This document shows, one piece after another, positions 6,315-14,317 of a DNA stretch of 53,273 bases. Within the stretch, counting starts at the first letter, position 1. Every line of letters starts with the position of its first letter. The notes under the pieces were generated by a model. It was not told the DNA's origin. It ran no database searches and was given only the letters and a program-made list of their open reading frames with translations. The stretch is from NCBI RefSeq assembly GCF_016862455.1, contig NZ_BOMZ01000009.1:1-53273 (forward strand), in the 5' to 3' direction. Made by a program: the position numbers and the translations under genes. This DNA comes from Actinoplanes utahensis. GTDB taxonomy: Bacteria > Actinomycetota > Actinomycetes > Mycobacteriales > Micromonosporaceae.

Positions 6315-8687
6315 ATGGGGGACCAGCCGACGTCCGGCCGGAAACGGACGCCGGAGGAGACGGCCGCCGAGACGGTCGTCATCAAGGCGGCCTCACCGGA
6401 TGAGACGGTCGTGATCGACAAGGCCGCGCCCGGTGAGACGGTCCTGGACGACAAGGCCGCGCCGGACCCGACGGTCGTGATCACGAAGGCCGGATCGGAC
6501 GAGACGGTCGTGATCACGAAGGCCCCGGCCGACGACACGGTGATCATCCGGGCCCCCGTCACGAAGCGGAGGCCCGCCGGCGACGACACGGTCATCATCC
6601 GGGTCCCCGGCGGGCCCAAGGGCGGGTCGAAGAAGAGGACCGCGGGTGACGACACGGTCATCATCCGGCTGCCCGGCGGGCCGAGGAGCGGCAGCGCCGA
6701 CGTCACCAGCACCCAGGCGCTGACCACCGCGCGCAAGCGGGCGGCCGAGGACACCATCGTCATCCGGCTGCCGCAGGCGCCGGCGAAGAAGAAGACGGCC
6801 CCGGTCGAGGAGACCGTCCTCATCCGGCTGCCCGCCGCCGCGCCGGAGCCGGAACCGCGGGAACGCTTCGCCCTGGGCTGGGCGCCCTGGGTGCTGGCTC
6901 TGTCCAGCCTCGGCGTGGTGCTGGTGGCGCTCGCCTACGCGGGCGGCCGCCACGAGGCGTCCTGGGCCATGGCCGCGTACTGGATCGGTCAGGTCATCGT
7001 CTTCTCCCCCGTGGTGTTCCGGCTGCTCAGCCGGCTGGCCGGGGTCGCCGAGTCGTTCGTGCTGGTGATGGGCCTGGCCACCAACCAGTACATGCTGAAG
7101 TGGATGTACAGCCCGGACCAGTTCCGGTTCCCCGACGAGCTGCAGCACTGGCTGGCCACCACCCTGATCACCGAGTCCGGCGAGCTGTTCCGGCAGAACA
7201 ACGCGCTGCCCCCGGCCGTGCACTTCCCCGGCCTGGCCGAGATGGGCGCCGGGTTGTCGCTGCTCACCGGGCTGCCGGTGACCGCGGCCGGCACCATCGT
7301 GGCCGGGGTCGCCCACCTGATCTTCGTGGGCTGGCTGTTCGCGGCGGTGCTGCGGGCCAGCGACTCCCCGGCGATGGCCGGGGTGGCCTGCGTGACCTAC
7401 GCGACGGCCATGCACTACCTCTTCTTCAATTCGATGTTCCTGTACGCCACCGCCGCCCTGCCGTTCTTCATGCTGACGGTGTGGGCGCACCGGCGCTGGC
7501 GGACCGGCGGCGCGAACCGGTTCCTCGCGCTCGCCGCGGTCGGCATCACGATGACCACGGTCAGCCACCACGTGACCGCGTTCGCCCTGGTCGGGACCCT
7601 GCTGCTGCTGTCGCTCACCGAGCTGGCGCTGGACCGGCCGCGGCCCTGGGCCACGCTCACCGTGCCGGCTCTGGCGCTGGCCGTGGTCTGCTGCTGGATC
7701 GGGTTCGTGGCCCAGGACGTCATCGGCTACCTGGAAGCGCCGGTGCAGCGGCTCGCCGCCGCGCTCCATCAGATGTTCGGCGGGGCCGCGGCCGCCGCGG
7801 AGGCCGGCGCGGCCAAGCCGGTGCCGCTGGTGCAGCTGGCGGTGCAGGGTCTGGGCATCCTCGGCCTGCTGGTGCTGTTCCTGGCGGTGGCCCGGGACAT
7901 GATCCTGCGCCGGGACCGGGACGCCTGGCGCTGGGCGGCCCTGGTCGGCGGCGCGGTGTTCTTCGCCGGCAACGGCGCCCGGTTCCTCGGTTCGGGCGGC
8001 CCGGAGATCGCCGGACGGCTCTCCACGTTCACGTACGTCCCGATGTCGATCATCGCGGCGATCGCGATCGTGCACGCGGTGCCGGTCGTCCCGCCGAAGG
8101 ACTCCCACGGTCGCCGCTGGCTGTCCCCGCCGCCGCCGGGCGTCGCGGTCACCACCGGGCGGCGACTGGCCGGGCAGGTGTACATCGGCACCACGCTGAT
8201 CACGCTGCTGATGGTCGGCGCACGGACCGGGGGCTGGCCGCCGGTGTCGGCGCTGCTGCCGGGGCCGTACATCCCGGCCGCCTACGAGCGGTCGGTGGAC
8301 GCGTACGGCGTCGACGCCGCCCGCTGGCAGGACCGGCACCTGCCACGCGAGTCACGGGTCGGCGGCGACATCACGGCGGTGGCGCTGTCCTCAACGTACG
8401 GGCGGATCGACCCGGTCCGTGAGGTCGGCGACCTGTACTGGGCGACGTCGTGGGGCGACGCCGAGGAGGAGACGGCCCGGCAGCTGGCCCTCGATTACCT
8501 GGTGGTGGACCGGCGCCTGGGCGAACTGCTGCCGATGGACGGCGCGTACTTCCAGGGCGACCCGATGGCCGGGCGGATCACCGAGCCGCTCAGCGACGCC
8601 CAGCTCGGCAAGTTCGACACCACCGGCTCGATCTCGCGGCTCTACGACAACGGCAACGTCCGGATCTACCGGTTGGGGGCGTCGTGA
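6315..8687 (+). CDS. large polytopic membrane protein with N-terminal repeat tail (GT-C-like)
   Basis: A 790-residue protein. The ATG at 6315 has GGAGG eight bases upstream, better than the in-frame GTG at 6300. Residues about 1-185 are a charged, presumably cytoplasmic tail with ten [DE/P]-T-[VI]-x-[ID] motifs. From about 186 there are roughly a dozen hydrophobic segments. The first long loop carries 'FRFPDELQHWLATTL', an acidic motif placed as in GT-C glycosyltransferases that use polyprenyl-phosphate sugars. A soluble C-terminal part (about 650-790) would be extracytoplasmic. By position and topology it is a candidate glycosyltransferase, polymerase or flippase of the glycan operon. The next gene overlaps by GTGA. 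I do not recognise a named family. Confidence 0.75.
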   Translation: MGDQPTSGRKRTPEETAAETVVIKAASPDETVVIDKAAPGETVLDDKAAPDPTVVITKAGSDETVVITKAPADDTVIIRAPVTKRRPAGDDTVIIRVPGGPKGGSKKRTAGDDTVIIRLPGGPRSGSADVTSTQALTTARKRAAEDTIVIRLPQAPAKKKTAPVEETVLIRLPAAAPEPEPRERFALGWAPWVLALSSLGVVLVALAYAGGRHEASWAMAAYWIGQVIVFSPVVFRLLSRLAGVAESFVLVMGLATNQYMLKWMYSPDQFRFPDELQHWLATTLITESGELFRQNNALPPAVHFPGLAEMGAGLSLLTGLPVTAAGTIVAGVAHLIFVGWLFAAVLRASDSPAMAGVACVTYATAMHYLFFNSMFLYATAALPFFMLTVWAHRRWRTGGANRFLALAAVGITMTTVSHHVTAFALVGTLLLLSLTELALDRPRPWATLTVPALALAVVCCWIGFVAQDVIGYLEAPVQRLAAALHQMFGGAAAAAEAGAAKPVPLVQLAVQGLGILGLLVLFLAVARDMILRRDRDAWRWAALVGGAVFFAGNGARFLGSGGPEIAGRLSTFTYVPMSIIAAIAIVHAVPVVPPKDSHGRRWLSPPPPGVAVTTGRRLAGQVYIGTTLITLLMVGARTGGWPPVSALLPGPYIPAAYERSVDAYGVDAARWQDRHLPRESRVGGDITAVALSSTYGRIDPVREVGDLYWATSWGDAEEETARQLALDYLVVDRRLGELLPMDGAYFQGDPMAGRITEPLSDAQLGKFDTTGSISRLYDNGNVRIYRLGAS
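6366..6833 (+). repeat. ten-copy [DE]TVxI repeat tail in the membrane protein
   Basis: Thr residues at about 20, 31, 42, 53, 64, 75, 92, 114, 147 and 167 each sit in ETVVI, ETVLD, PTVVI, DTVII, DTIVI or ETVLI. The first six are spaced exactly 11 residues (33 bp) apart, with later gaps of 17, 22, 33 and 20. The +3 residue is Ile nine times and Asp once, the known FHA-domain preference after phospho-Thr. Nine of ten have an acidic residue just before Thr. Basic/proline linkers separate the later copies. Confidence 0.8.
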
Positions 8688-9445
8688 ACCCGGTGCGCGC
8701 CGGAGTCCTGGCCGGCCTGACCGTCGTCGCGTCGGTCGCCGCCGGGTTCGGCCCCCTCGCCGTCGCGGCGCCGGCCGGTCTGCTGCTGGCGTTCGTGCTG
8801 CCCGGGTACGCCATCACGGCGGCGATGTTCCGGCGCGAGATCGGCATGGTGGAACGGTCGGTGCTGGTGCCCTCGCTCAGCCTCGCCGTCCTGGTGCTCG
8901 GCGGGCTGGGGCTGTGGGCGGCCGGTGGGCACCTGAACCGGGCCGGCTGGACGCTGCTCTGCGCGGTGGTCACGCTGATCGCGATCGGGGTGGCGTTCTA
9001 CCGGCACGCGAAGGATCCGGAGGAGACCGGGCGGATCCGGTTCCGGATCAGCCAGGACCGGCTGATCCGTGACGTGCTGCCGCTGACCCTGGCGGTGCTG
9101 CTGCTGGCCGGCGCCGGGGTGTGGTCGTACGCGGACTCGGTCGGCACCTACGACATCCGGGTCAGCACGCTGTCGGCGGAACCGCCCGGCCCGGCCGGCG
9201 CCGACGGCGCCCGGACCGTGCAGATCAGCGCGACCGGGCTGGCCTCGTCGGCCGGACCGTGGTCGATGGTGCTGACCGGCGACGAGGGTGTCGAGATCAG
9301 CAGGCAGGCCATCACGCCGGACACCGGCGGGGACTGGACCGGGCGGCTCACCGTTCCGGGCGACGAGCGGGTCACCGTGAACCTTTTCCGCGGCGGGGAG
9401 ACGGGCGCGTTCCGTACCCTGATCATCGCTGCCGACGCCCAGTAA
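8684..9445 (+). CDS. DUF1616-like membrane protein
   Basis: A 253-residue protein starting at a GTG that overlaps the upstream stop (GTGA). Hydrophobic segments lie at about 5-22, 25-45 ('LLLAFVLPGYAITAAMF'), 62-82, 86-105 and 126-145. A soluble domain of about 110 residues follows ('VGTYDIRVSTLSAEP...VTVNLFRGGE') that looks beta-rich and extracytoplasmic. The 'PGYAITAAMF' segment and layout recall the DUF1616 family found beside surface-glycan genes. Function is unknown; tight coupling to the large membrane protein suggests a shared complex. Confidence 0.65.
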   Translation: MNPVRAGVLAGLTVVASVAAGFGPLAVAAPAGLLLAFVLPGYAITAAMFRREIGMVERSVLVPSLSLAVLVLGGLGLWAAGGHLNRAGWTLLCAVVTLIAIGVAFYRHAKDPEETGRIRFRISQDRLIRDVLPLTLAVLLLAGAGVWSYADSVGTYDIRVSTLSAEPPGPAGADGARTVQISATGLASSAGPWSMVLTGDEGVEISRQAITPDTGGDWTGRLTVPGDERVTVNLFRGGETGAFRTLIIAADAQ

Positions 9446-9463
9446 GTCCCACGGAGAACGCCA

Positions 9464-10546
9464 ATGTCGGAAATTCCCGGCGCGCCTCGGCGCGGCCGCC
9501 TCTGGCTGGCCGTCGCCGGGGTCGCCACTCTCGCCCTCGGCATCTCCATCGCCATCACGGTCAACCCCGCCGACGACCCCTCGGCCACGCCGCCCTCCGC
9601 CGTTCCCCCGGCCACGACCGCGCCGAACTCCGCCGCTCCCCCGGCCACGAAGAAGACCGGCTGGCTCTCCGGCGTCAACGGATTCCCCCGGCTCGACACG
9701 GCCTCGGTCACCGAGTTCTGCGCCGCCCGGGGCCGCCCCTGCGACGTCGCCCAGACCTACACCGACCGCACCACCTACGACTCGATGACCCGCGGATCCG
9801 GCTGGGTGTTCGAGTACTTCGCCGACTTCGACGGCCTGCTGGTGATCTCCCAGGCGCTGGTCCCCGACAAGGGCGAGAACCTGATGGCGGCCTGCGCCGC
9901 GGGCGACTACGACCAGCACTGGCGCGACTTCGGCGCGCTGATGGTCGCGAACGGGCGGGGCGACTCGATCGTGCGGCTGGGCTGGGAGATGAACGAGGGG
10001 TCGATGGCCTGGCGCGGGCTGGACACGGCCGCCTACATCGCCTGCTACCGGTCCGCCGCCACCGCGATCCGGGCCGCGAACCCGCAGGTGGTGCTGGACT
10101 GGACGATCAACGCGCACAACACGCCGGCCGACCTGTGCGGCGGCCTGAGCACCAACTGCTACCCCGGCGACGAGTACGTCGACATCATCGGCATCGACAA
10201 CTACGACCACCACCCGTGGTCGCCGACGAAGGCCGACTTCGACCGGACGGCGGACGCCCCGGAGGGTCTGAACTGGCTGTACGAGTTCGCCCGTACCCAT
10301 GGCAAGGAGTTCTCGGTCGGCGAGTGGGGTGTCATGCCGACCGGGGACGCCGGCCGGGACAACCCGGACTTCATCCGCTGGATGCACGCCTGGTTCACCG
10401 AGCACGCCGAGCACCTGGTCTACGAGGCGTACTTCCAGCGGTGCGACGGCACGTTCTCGCAGTCGGCGATCCTGCGCCCGAACGACCCGGAGTGCCTGCC
10501 GAACACCGGGTCGTCGGACGTCTACAAGGAACTGTTCAGCCGCTGA
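9464..10546 (+). CDS. GH26-like endoglycosidase, membrane-anchored or secreted
   Basis: A 360-residue protein with an ATG after GGAG. An N-terminal hydrophobic segment (about 13-33) follows a basic start, then a Pro/Thr/Ala linker (about 36-63). The catalytic part is a TIM-barrel of GH26/GH5 type: 'IVRLGWEMNEGSMAWRG' carries the likely acid/base Glu, 'VVLDWTINAHN' the next strand, 'YPGDEYVDIIGIDNYD' the usual strand-6 motif, and 'EFSVGEWGVM' the likely nucleophile Glu. GH26 members cleave beta-mannans or related glucans; here a role in trimming the cluster's own polymer is inferred. It ends 11 bases inside the convergent GH26-like gene with no terminator visible. Confidence 0.82.
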   Translation: MSEIPGAPRRGRLWLAVAGVATLALGISIAITVNPADDPSATPPSAVPPATTAPNSAAPPATKKTGWLSGVNGFPRLDTASVTEFCAARGRPCDVAQTYTDRTTYDSMTRGSGWVFEYFADFDGLLVISQALVPDKGENLMAACAAGDYDQHWRDFGALMVANGRGDSIVRLGWEMNEGSMAWRGLDTAAYIACYRSAATAIRAANPQVVLDWTINAHNTPADLCGGLSTNCYPGDEYVDIIGIDNYDHHPWSPTKADFDRTADAPEGLNWLYEFARTHGKEFSVGEWGVMPTGDAGRDNPDFIRWMHAWFTEHAEHLVYEAYFQRCDGTFSQSAILRPNDPECLPNTGSSDVYKELFSR

Positions 10547-11582
10547 GGCGCGCGCTGCGGGCCATCGCCGTGAACGCGGCGGTGGACTCCTTCGAGGTGT
10601 CGAAGCGCCACTTCTCCGGGTAGTGCGGGTGCGTGTCGGTGTCGAACCACACCACCGCCCCGATGGCCGGGCGCTGCTCCACGTACGCGTGGAACTCCCC
10701 GATCCAGTCGGCCTTGGTGCTGCCGCCGTGGTCCTTCGAGCCCACCTCGCTGATCATGAGGGGCTTGCGGGACGCGTACCTGCCGTAGATCGGATCGAAC
10801 AGCCGGGCCACCCGCTCCTTGCCGACGTTGTAGCCGGAGACGCCCACCCAGTCGACGTACTCGTCGCCGGGGTAGTAGTCGACCAGCCGGTTCCACGGCT
10901 CGTTGGGCTGGTTGTTCCAGTTCGGGCTCCACACCCAGGAGATGTTGTCGGCGCCCTCCGCGTCGAAGATCCTCCGCAGGCGCCGGAAGCACGTGACGTA
11001 GCCGTCGGGCTTCCTGTCGTTGCGGGAGCCGCCCCAGTCGTACCAGAAGCCGTTCATCTCCCAGCCCCAGCGCAGGAACACCGGCCGGTTCCAGGCCTTG
11101 AGCCGCCGGGCCGCGCGGGCGATGAGCTCGTCCGAGCCACCGTCGAGGATCTTCCGGTACTTCGGGCCGCGCCAGGACACCATCGGGATCGAGTCCTCCG
11201 GCATGCCCTTGATCGACGAGGGCAGGGTGTCCGGCCAGGCGTAGAAGACGTGCGTGATGCGCTGGTCCCGGCCGAGCTGCCGCCGGCGGAGCCGGACCGC
11301 TTCGGGGTACGACATCTCCGAGAGATCGAGATATGAGCCGAGCATCGCCTTGCCCGCGACGAACGGCACGGTCCCGCCGAGGTCCCCTGTCGCGTCGGCG
11401 AACGGCGCCGGGGTGCCGCTCGGCGCCGGCGGGGGCGTCGGCTCGACCGGGTCGACGGCCTCGACCGGCACGGACGGCTCCTGCACGGCGGCCTTCCAGA
11501 CGCCGAACGCGCCCGCGGCCGCGGCCCCGCCGAGACCGGCCAGTCCGAGCAGGCCGCGGCGGCTGATCCCCGCGTCGCTCAT
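10536..11582 (-). CDS. GH26-like endoglycosidase with Tat-type signal
   Basis: A 348-residue protein. The ATG at 11582 overlaps the stop of the deacetylase gene (ATGA). The N-terminus 'ISRRGLLGLAGLGGAAAAG' is a twin-arginine-like signal, followed by a Pro-rich linker to about 65. GH26 landmarks are 'VFLRWGWEMNGFWYDWGG' (acid/base Glu), 'ISWVWSPNWNN', 'YPGDEYVDWVGVSGYN' and 'LMISEVGSKD' (nucleophile Glu). It is closer to the GH26 consensus than the convergent gene. Expression is probably joint with the polysaccharide deacetylase, which suggests the two act on the same extracellular polymer. The exact polymer cannot be read from the sequence. Confidence 0.87.
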   Translation of the reverse strand: MSDAGISRRGLLGLAGLGGAAAAGAFGVWKAAVQEPSVPVEAVDPVEPTPPPAPSGTPAPFADATGDLGGTVPFVAGKAMLGSYLDLSEMSYPEAVRLRRRQLGRDQRITHVFYAWPDTLPSSIKGMPEDSIPMVSWRGPKYRKILDGGSDELIARAARRLKAWNRPVFLRWGWEMNGFWYDWGGSRNDRKPDGYVTCFRRLRRIFDAEGADNISWVWSPNWNNQPNEPWNRLVDYYPGDEYVDWVGVSGYNVGKERVARLFDPIYGRYASRKPLMISEVGSKDHGGSTKADWIGEFHAYVEQRPAIGAVVWFDTDTHPHYPEKWRFDTSKESTAAFTAMARSARLSG

Positions 11583-12373
11583 GTCAGGTTCCGGCCGGCC
11601 TTGCGGGCGAGCTTGCGGACCATCCGCCAGCCCGGCTGGGCGTACTGCCTGAGCCGCGCCGGCAGCGCGGAGCCGGCGCCCTCGACCAGGCGGACCAGGT
11701 CGGCGCCGGTGTGATCGGGGGTCGGCTGGAACCGGGGCACCGCGAACCGCTTCTCGGCCGGGGTGTGCAGCCGGCGGCCCACCTCGGTGGCGTTGTCGTG
11801 ACCGGACGCCTCGACCACCCGGCGGACCCGGGCGCTGTTGTAGCCGTGCGGGTACGCGAACGACCGCACCCTGCGCTGCAACCGCTGCTCCAGCTGGTCG
11901 TGGCTGCTGACCACCTCCGCGCGCAGCTGGGCCGCGGTGAGCACGTCGAGCGGGTGGTGGATCAGGCTGTGGTTGCCGATCTCGATGCCGGCGGCGGCCA
12001 CCTCGTCCAGCTCGGACCAGGTGAGCATCGGGCCGAAGTCGGGCGACCACCGGCCGAGCCACCCGGCGTGGCCGCCGAGGTGACCGACCGAGGCGTACAG
12101 GGTGGCGCCGGCGCCGGCCTGCCGCAGGGCGGGGACACCGTGGGTGAGGAAGTCGCGGTAGCCGTCGTCGAAGGTGACCGCCACCATCTTCCCGGCGGAG
12201 CCGGCGGCCAGCAGATCGAGCGCCTCGGTGAGTCCGACGAGCCGGTAACCGGCGCCGGACAGCGCGGCCAGCTGCTCGGCCAGGCGCTCCGGCGGCACGG
12301 CGAGATCACGCAGCGGACCGCCGACCGCGGAGACCGAGTGATACATCAGCGCCGGCAGCGTAGTCCAGGTCAC
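11579..12373 (-). CDS. polysaccharide deacetylase (carbohydrate esterase family 4)
   Basis: A 264-residue NodB-homology protein. Motif 1 is 'TFDDGYRDF' (Asp about 69 and 70), motif 2 'NHSLIHHPLD' (metal His about 135 and 139), motif 3 'RSFAYPHGYN'. These keep the catalytic Asp and the metal triad of CE4 enzymes, which remove N- or O-acetyl groups from glycans. I prefer the GTG at 12373, with GGGGGGAG eight bases upstream, over an ATG nine codons earlier that has no spacing for a ribosome site. No clear signal peptide is visible, so the site of action is uncertain. It is coupled to the downstream GH26-like gene by ATGA. Confidence 0.88.
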   Translation of the reverse strand: MTWTTLPALMYHSVSAVGGPLRDLAVPPERLAEQLAALSGAGYRLVGLTEALDLLAAGSAGKMVAVTFDDGYRDFLTHGVPALRQAGAGATLYASVGHLGGHAGWLGRWSPDFGPMLTWSELDEVAAAGIEIGNHSLIHHPLDVLTAAQLRAEVVSSHDQLEQRLQRRVRSFAYPHGYNSARVRRVVEASGHDNATEVGRRLHTPAEKRFAVPRFQPTPDHTGADLVRLVEGAGSALPARLRQYAQPGWRMVRKLARKAGRNLT

Positions 12374-12544
12374 CGTGCGTTCTCCCCCCACCACTCTCAT
12401 CCTGCGTCCGGCGGCGAACGCTACCCGTCGAGGCGATCATGGCGGCTCGGACGTTCGGACCGTACCTCTGGCCATTTCGCACTACAGGGAGTAACGTCCG
12501 AGGCCCTTCAAGTCTCCGGCCAGCGTAAACATGGTCACTATACC

Positions 12545-12559
12545 GTCACTCAAAGTGAT
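12545..12559. promoter_or_regulatory. BldD-like palindrome
   Basis: TCACT-CAA-AGTGA (12546-12558) is an inverted repeat. It fits the published BldD consensus NTNACNCWGNGTNAN with one mismatch. It lies about 80 bp upstream of the hypothetical gene at 12635 and about 180 bp upstream of the divergent deacetylase gene. Control by BldD is inference from one site. Confidence 0.35.
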
Positions 12560-12634
12560 ATGTGAACCGAAGTCTCGCCGGGGACGTACCCGAGGGAGAC
12601 ACCGAGAACCGCTCTAACCCCGGGAGCGCGCACC

Positions 12635-13297
12635 ATGTTCCGCCTCATCCAGCTGCACACCGAAGCCGGTGTTCCACGCATCGGCGTCGACCCCGACGGA
12701 TACGTCAGCGCCCGTGCCGCGCTGGCCCACTACCGCACCGCCCCGGCGACCTACTTCGCCGTCGGGCGCTTCGACCACGAGGGCACCCTCACCGAGGTGA
12801 TCCTCGACCCCATCTGCGGCCTCGACGGCGCCTGCCAGCGACCCGCGTCCGTGATCCACGCCCAGACCTACGAACGCCTCTGCGAACGCTGCGCCTCCGG
12901 CCTCGACGTGCTCACCGTGCCGCAACTGGCCCGCCGCCTCGGCATCGCCTGCCGGCTCGCCCCGTCGGTCGCGCGCTTCCGCCCGACCACCCTCGGCGGC
13001 CCGCGCGCGCCCGCCGGCAACCGGATCGCCCGCGAGTTCCCCGACCACGTCCACGACCCGGTCTGGCGCCAGGAGCTCTGCCTCAGCCTCGCGCAGAGCC
13101 CGACCGCCATGAACGGCCTGCTCATCGGAGTGGGCGCGCTCAGCCACCGGCAGGTGCTCGACCTGTACCCGGTGCTGTGCGCGCTCGGCGACGAGCTCCC
13201 GGAGGCGGTCCGCACCGACCTCTCCCGCGCCACGGCGCGGCCCCTCTCCCCCGCCGGTGTCACCGGTCTCCGCCTGGGCCTGCGCGTCCTCCCCTGA
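12635..13297 (+). CDS. hypothetical protein with Cys pairs
   Basis: A 220-residue protein, ATG after GGGAG with an eight-base spacer. I do not recognise a family. Visible features are an N-terminal segment 'FRLIQLHTEAGVPRIGVDPDGYVSARAALAHY', then cysteines in 'ICGLDGAC' and 'LCERC' (about 60-90) that could bind a metal, and a Leu/Arg-rich helical C-terminal half without membrane segments. Codon usage matches the neighbours, so it is resident DNA. It is monocistronic-looking and sits under the BldD-like site, with a plausible but unproven link to development. Confidence 0.6.
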   Translation: MFRLIQLHTEAGVPRIGVDPDGYVSARAALAHYRTAPATYFAVGRFDHEGTLTEVILDPICGLDGACQRPASVIHAQTYERLCERCASGLDVLTVPQLARRLGIACRLAPSVARFRPTTLGGPRAPAGNRIAREFPDHVHDPVWRQELCLSLAQSPTAMNGLLIGVGALSHRQVLDLYPVLCALGDELPEAVRTDLSRATARPLSPAGVTGLRLGLRVLP

Positions 13298-13358
13298 TCC
13301 CCGGCCTTCTCCGGTACGGGCCACCGAAGGCGCGCCGTGGCAGTCCCCGGGATACCGA

Positions 13359-13364
13359 TAGGTT
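13359..13364 (+). promoter_or_regulatory. leaderless -10 box TAGGTT
   Basis: TAGGTT is followed by exactly six bases (CGGCCC) and the ATG at 13371, with no Shine-Dalgarno. This is the typical spacing for transcripts that begin at the start codon. Confidence 0.5.
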
Positions 13365-13370
13365 CGGCCC

Positions 13371-14054
13371 ATGACGTACACGTTCGGTGACCTCGTGGCC
13401 CGCGCCCGGGGACTGACCGGTGGGCGGCGCGCGGTGCTCGGCATCGCCGGGCCTCCGGCGGCGGGCAAGACGACCCTCGCCGCCGAACTCGTCACGGCGC
13501 TGGCCGCGGCACCCCCGCCGGGCCACGGCCCGGACTGGGTGGCACACGTGCCGATGGACGGATACCACCTGGCGGACGTGGAGCTCACCCGTCTCGGGCT
13601 CCGCGACCGCAAAGGCGCGCCGGAGACGTTCGACGCATGGGGATACGCGGCCCTGCTACGGCGGCTGCACGAGGACCGGGACGAGATCGTGTACGCGCCG
13701 GGATTCGAACGCGTCCTCGAACAACCGATCGCCGGCAGCATCGGGGTGCCGCCGACCGCCCGGCTGATCGTCACCGAGGGCAACTACCTGCTGCTGGACG
13801 ATCCGCGGTGGACGCCGGTGCGGGAACTGCTGACCGAGGTCTGGTACACCGACCTGGAACCGGGCGAACGACTGCGGCGGCTGGTCGAGCGGCACGTCCG
13901 GTTCGGCAAGGAGCGGGCGGCGGCGGAGAGCTGGGCGAACGGCACCGACGAGCGCAACGCGACGCTGATCGCCGCGACCCGCGACCGTGCCGACCTGATC
14001 ATCGACTCCGACCTGGTCCGGCAGCTCGGAGCCAGTCCCGATCCCAGCCTCTAG
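13371..14054 (+). CDS. P-loop nucleoside/nucleotide kinase-like protein (uridine kinase superfamily)
   Basis: A 227-residue protein with Walker A 'GIAGPPAAGKTT' (Lys 33), then 'VPMDGYHLADVEL', the substrate-site motif found in the phosphoribulokinase/uridine kinase/pantothenate kinase superfamily, and 'RLIVTEGNYLLLDDPRW'. The 'RHVRFGKERAAAESW' segment is the basic lid region and 'ADLIIDSD' closes the fold. Length and motifs fit the bacterial 'nucleoside/nucleotide kinase family' (YggC/FrcK-like), some of which phosphorylate sugars. The substrate is unknown. It is probably translated leaderless from the ATG at 13371. A dispersed 110-bp element starts 18 bases after its stop. Confidence 0.85.
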   Translation: MTYTFGDLVARARGLTGGRRAVLGIAGPPAAGKTTLAAELVTALAAAPPPGHGPDWVAHVPMDGYHLADVELTRLGLRDRKGAPETFDAWGYAALLRRLHEDRDEIVYAPGFERVLEQPIAGSIGVPPTARLIVTEGNYLLLDDPRWTPVRELLTEVWYTDLEPGERLRRLVERHVRFGKERAAAESWANGTDERNATLIAATRDRADLIIDSDLVRQLGASPDPSL

Positions 14055-14072
14055 CCCCGCCCTGGCCCTGCC

Positions 14073-14182
14073 ACCGCTACGGCGGTCGTCCGCCTCCGCT
14101 CCGCGGAGGTTCTCGCACACCACGTTCTGGTACGGGCCACACAGCGTCCCGTGACCCGCGGCGGCCACGGCAGGCGTCCCCT
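14073..14182. repeat. dispersed 110-bp structured element, copy A
   Basis: Aligns without gaps to 53164-53273; by hand I count about 95 of 110 identical bases. It starts just after the stop of the upstream plus-strand gene. Conserved in both copies are a hairpin ACCGC-TACG-GCGGT (UNCG-type loop) and ACGGG...CCCGT arms around 11 bases. Copy A has a further CCTCCGC-TCC-GCGGAGG hairpin that copy B lacks. Confidence 0.75.
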
Positions 14183-14317
14183 CACGACCGCCCCCGGGTG
14201 CCACTCATGCATGCCCGTCCCGGTCACCCCGGCTTCGCTGCCGGCGGAGAGCGGGCTGAGTCGTGACGGAGGGCACAGGCGGCGGTTTCGTCGTACCCGA
14301 GTGGCATGCTTGCCCTC
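14183..14317. other. short intergenic region
   Basis: Between the dispersed element and the metallophosphoesterase start I see no gene and no clear Shine-Dalgarno or promoter. Confidence 0.3.

Noticed and set aside
9121..10623. Long alternative plus-strand open frames across DUF1616-like and GH26-like genes
   Set aside because: Arg/Pro/Gly-rich translations typical of out-of-frame high-GC DNA; the other frame has clear domains.
13312..13324. CGGTACGGGCCAC, shared with copy B of the 110-bp element, just downstream of the hypothetical gene
   Set aside because: Only 13 bases match, and the surrounding sequence does not align well enough to call a third copy.
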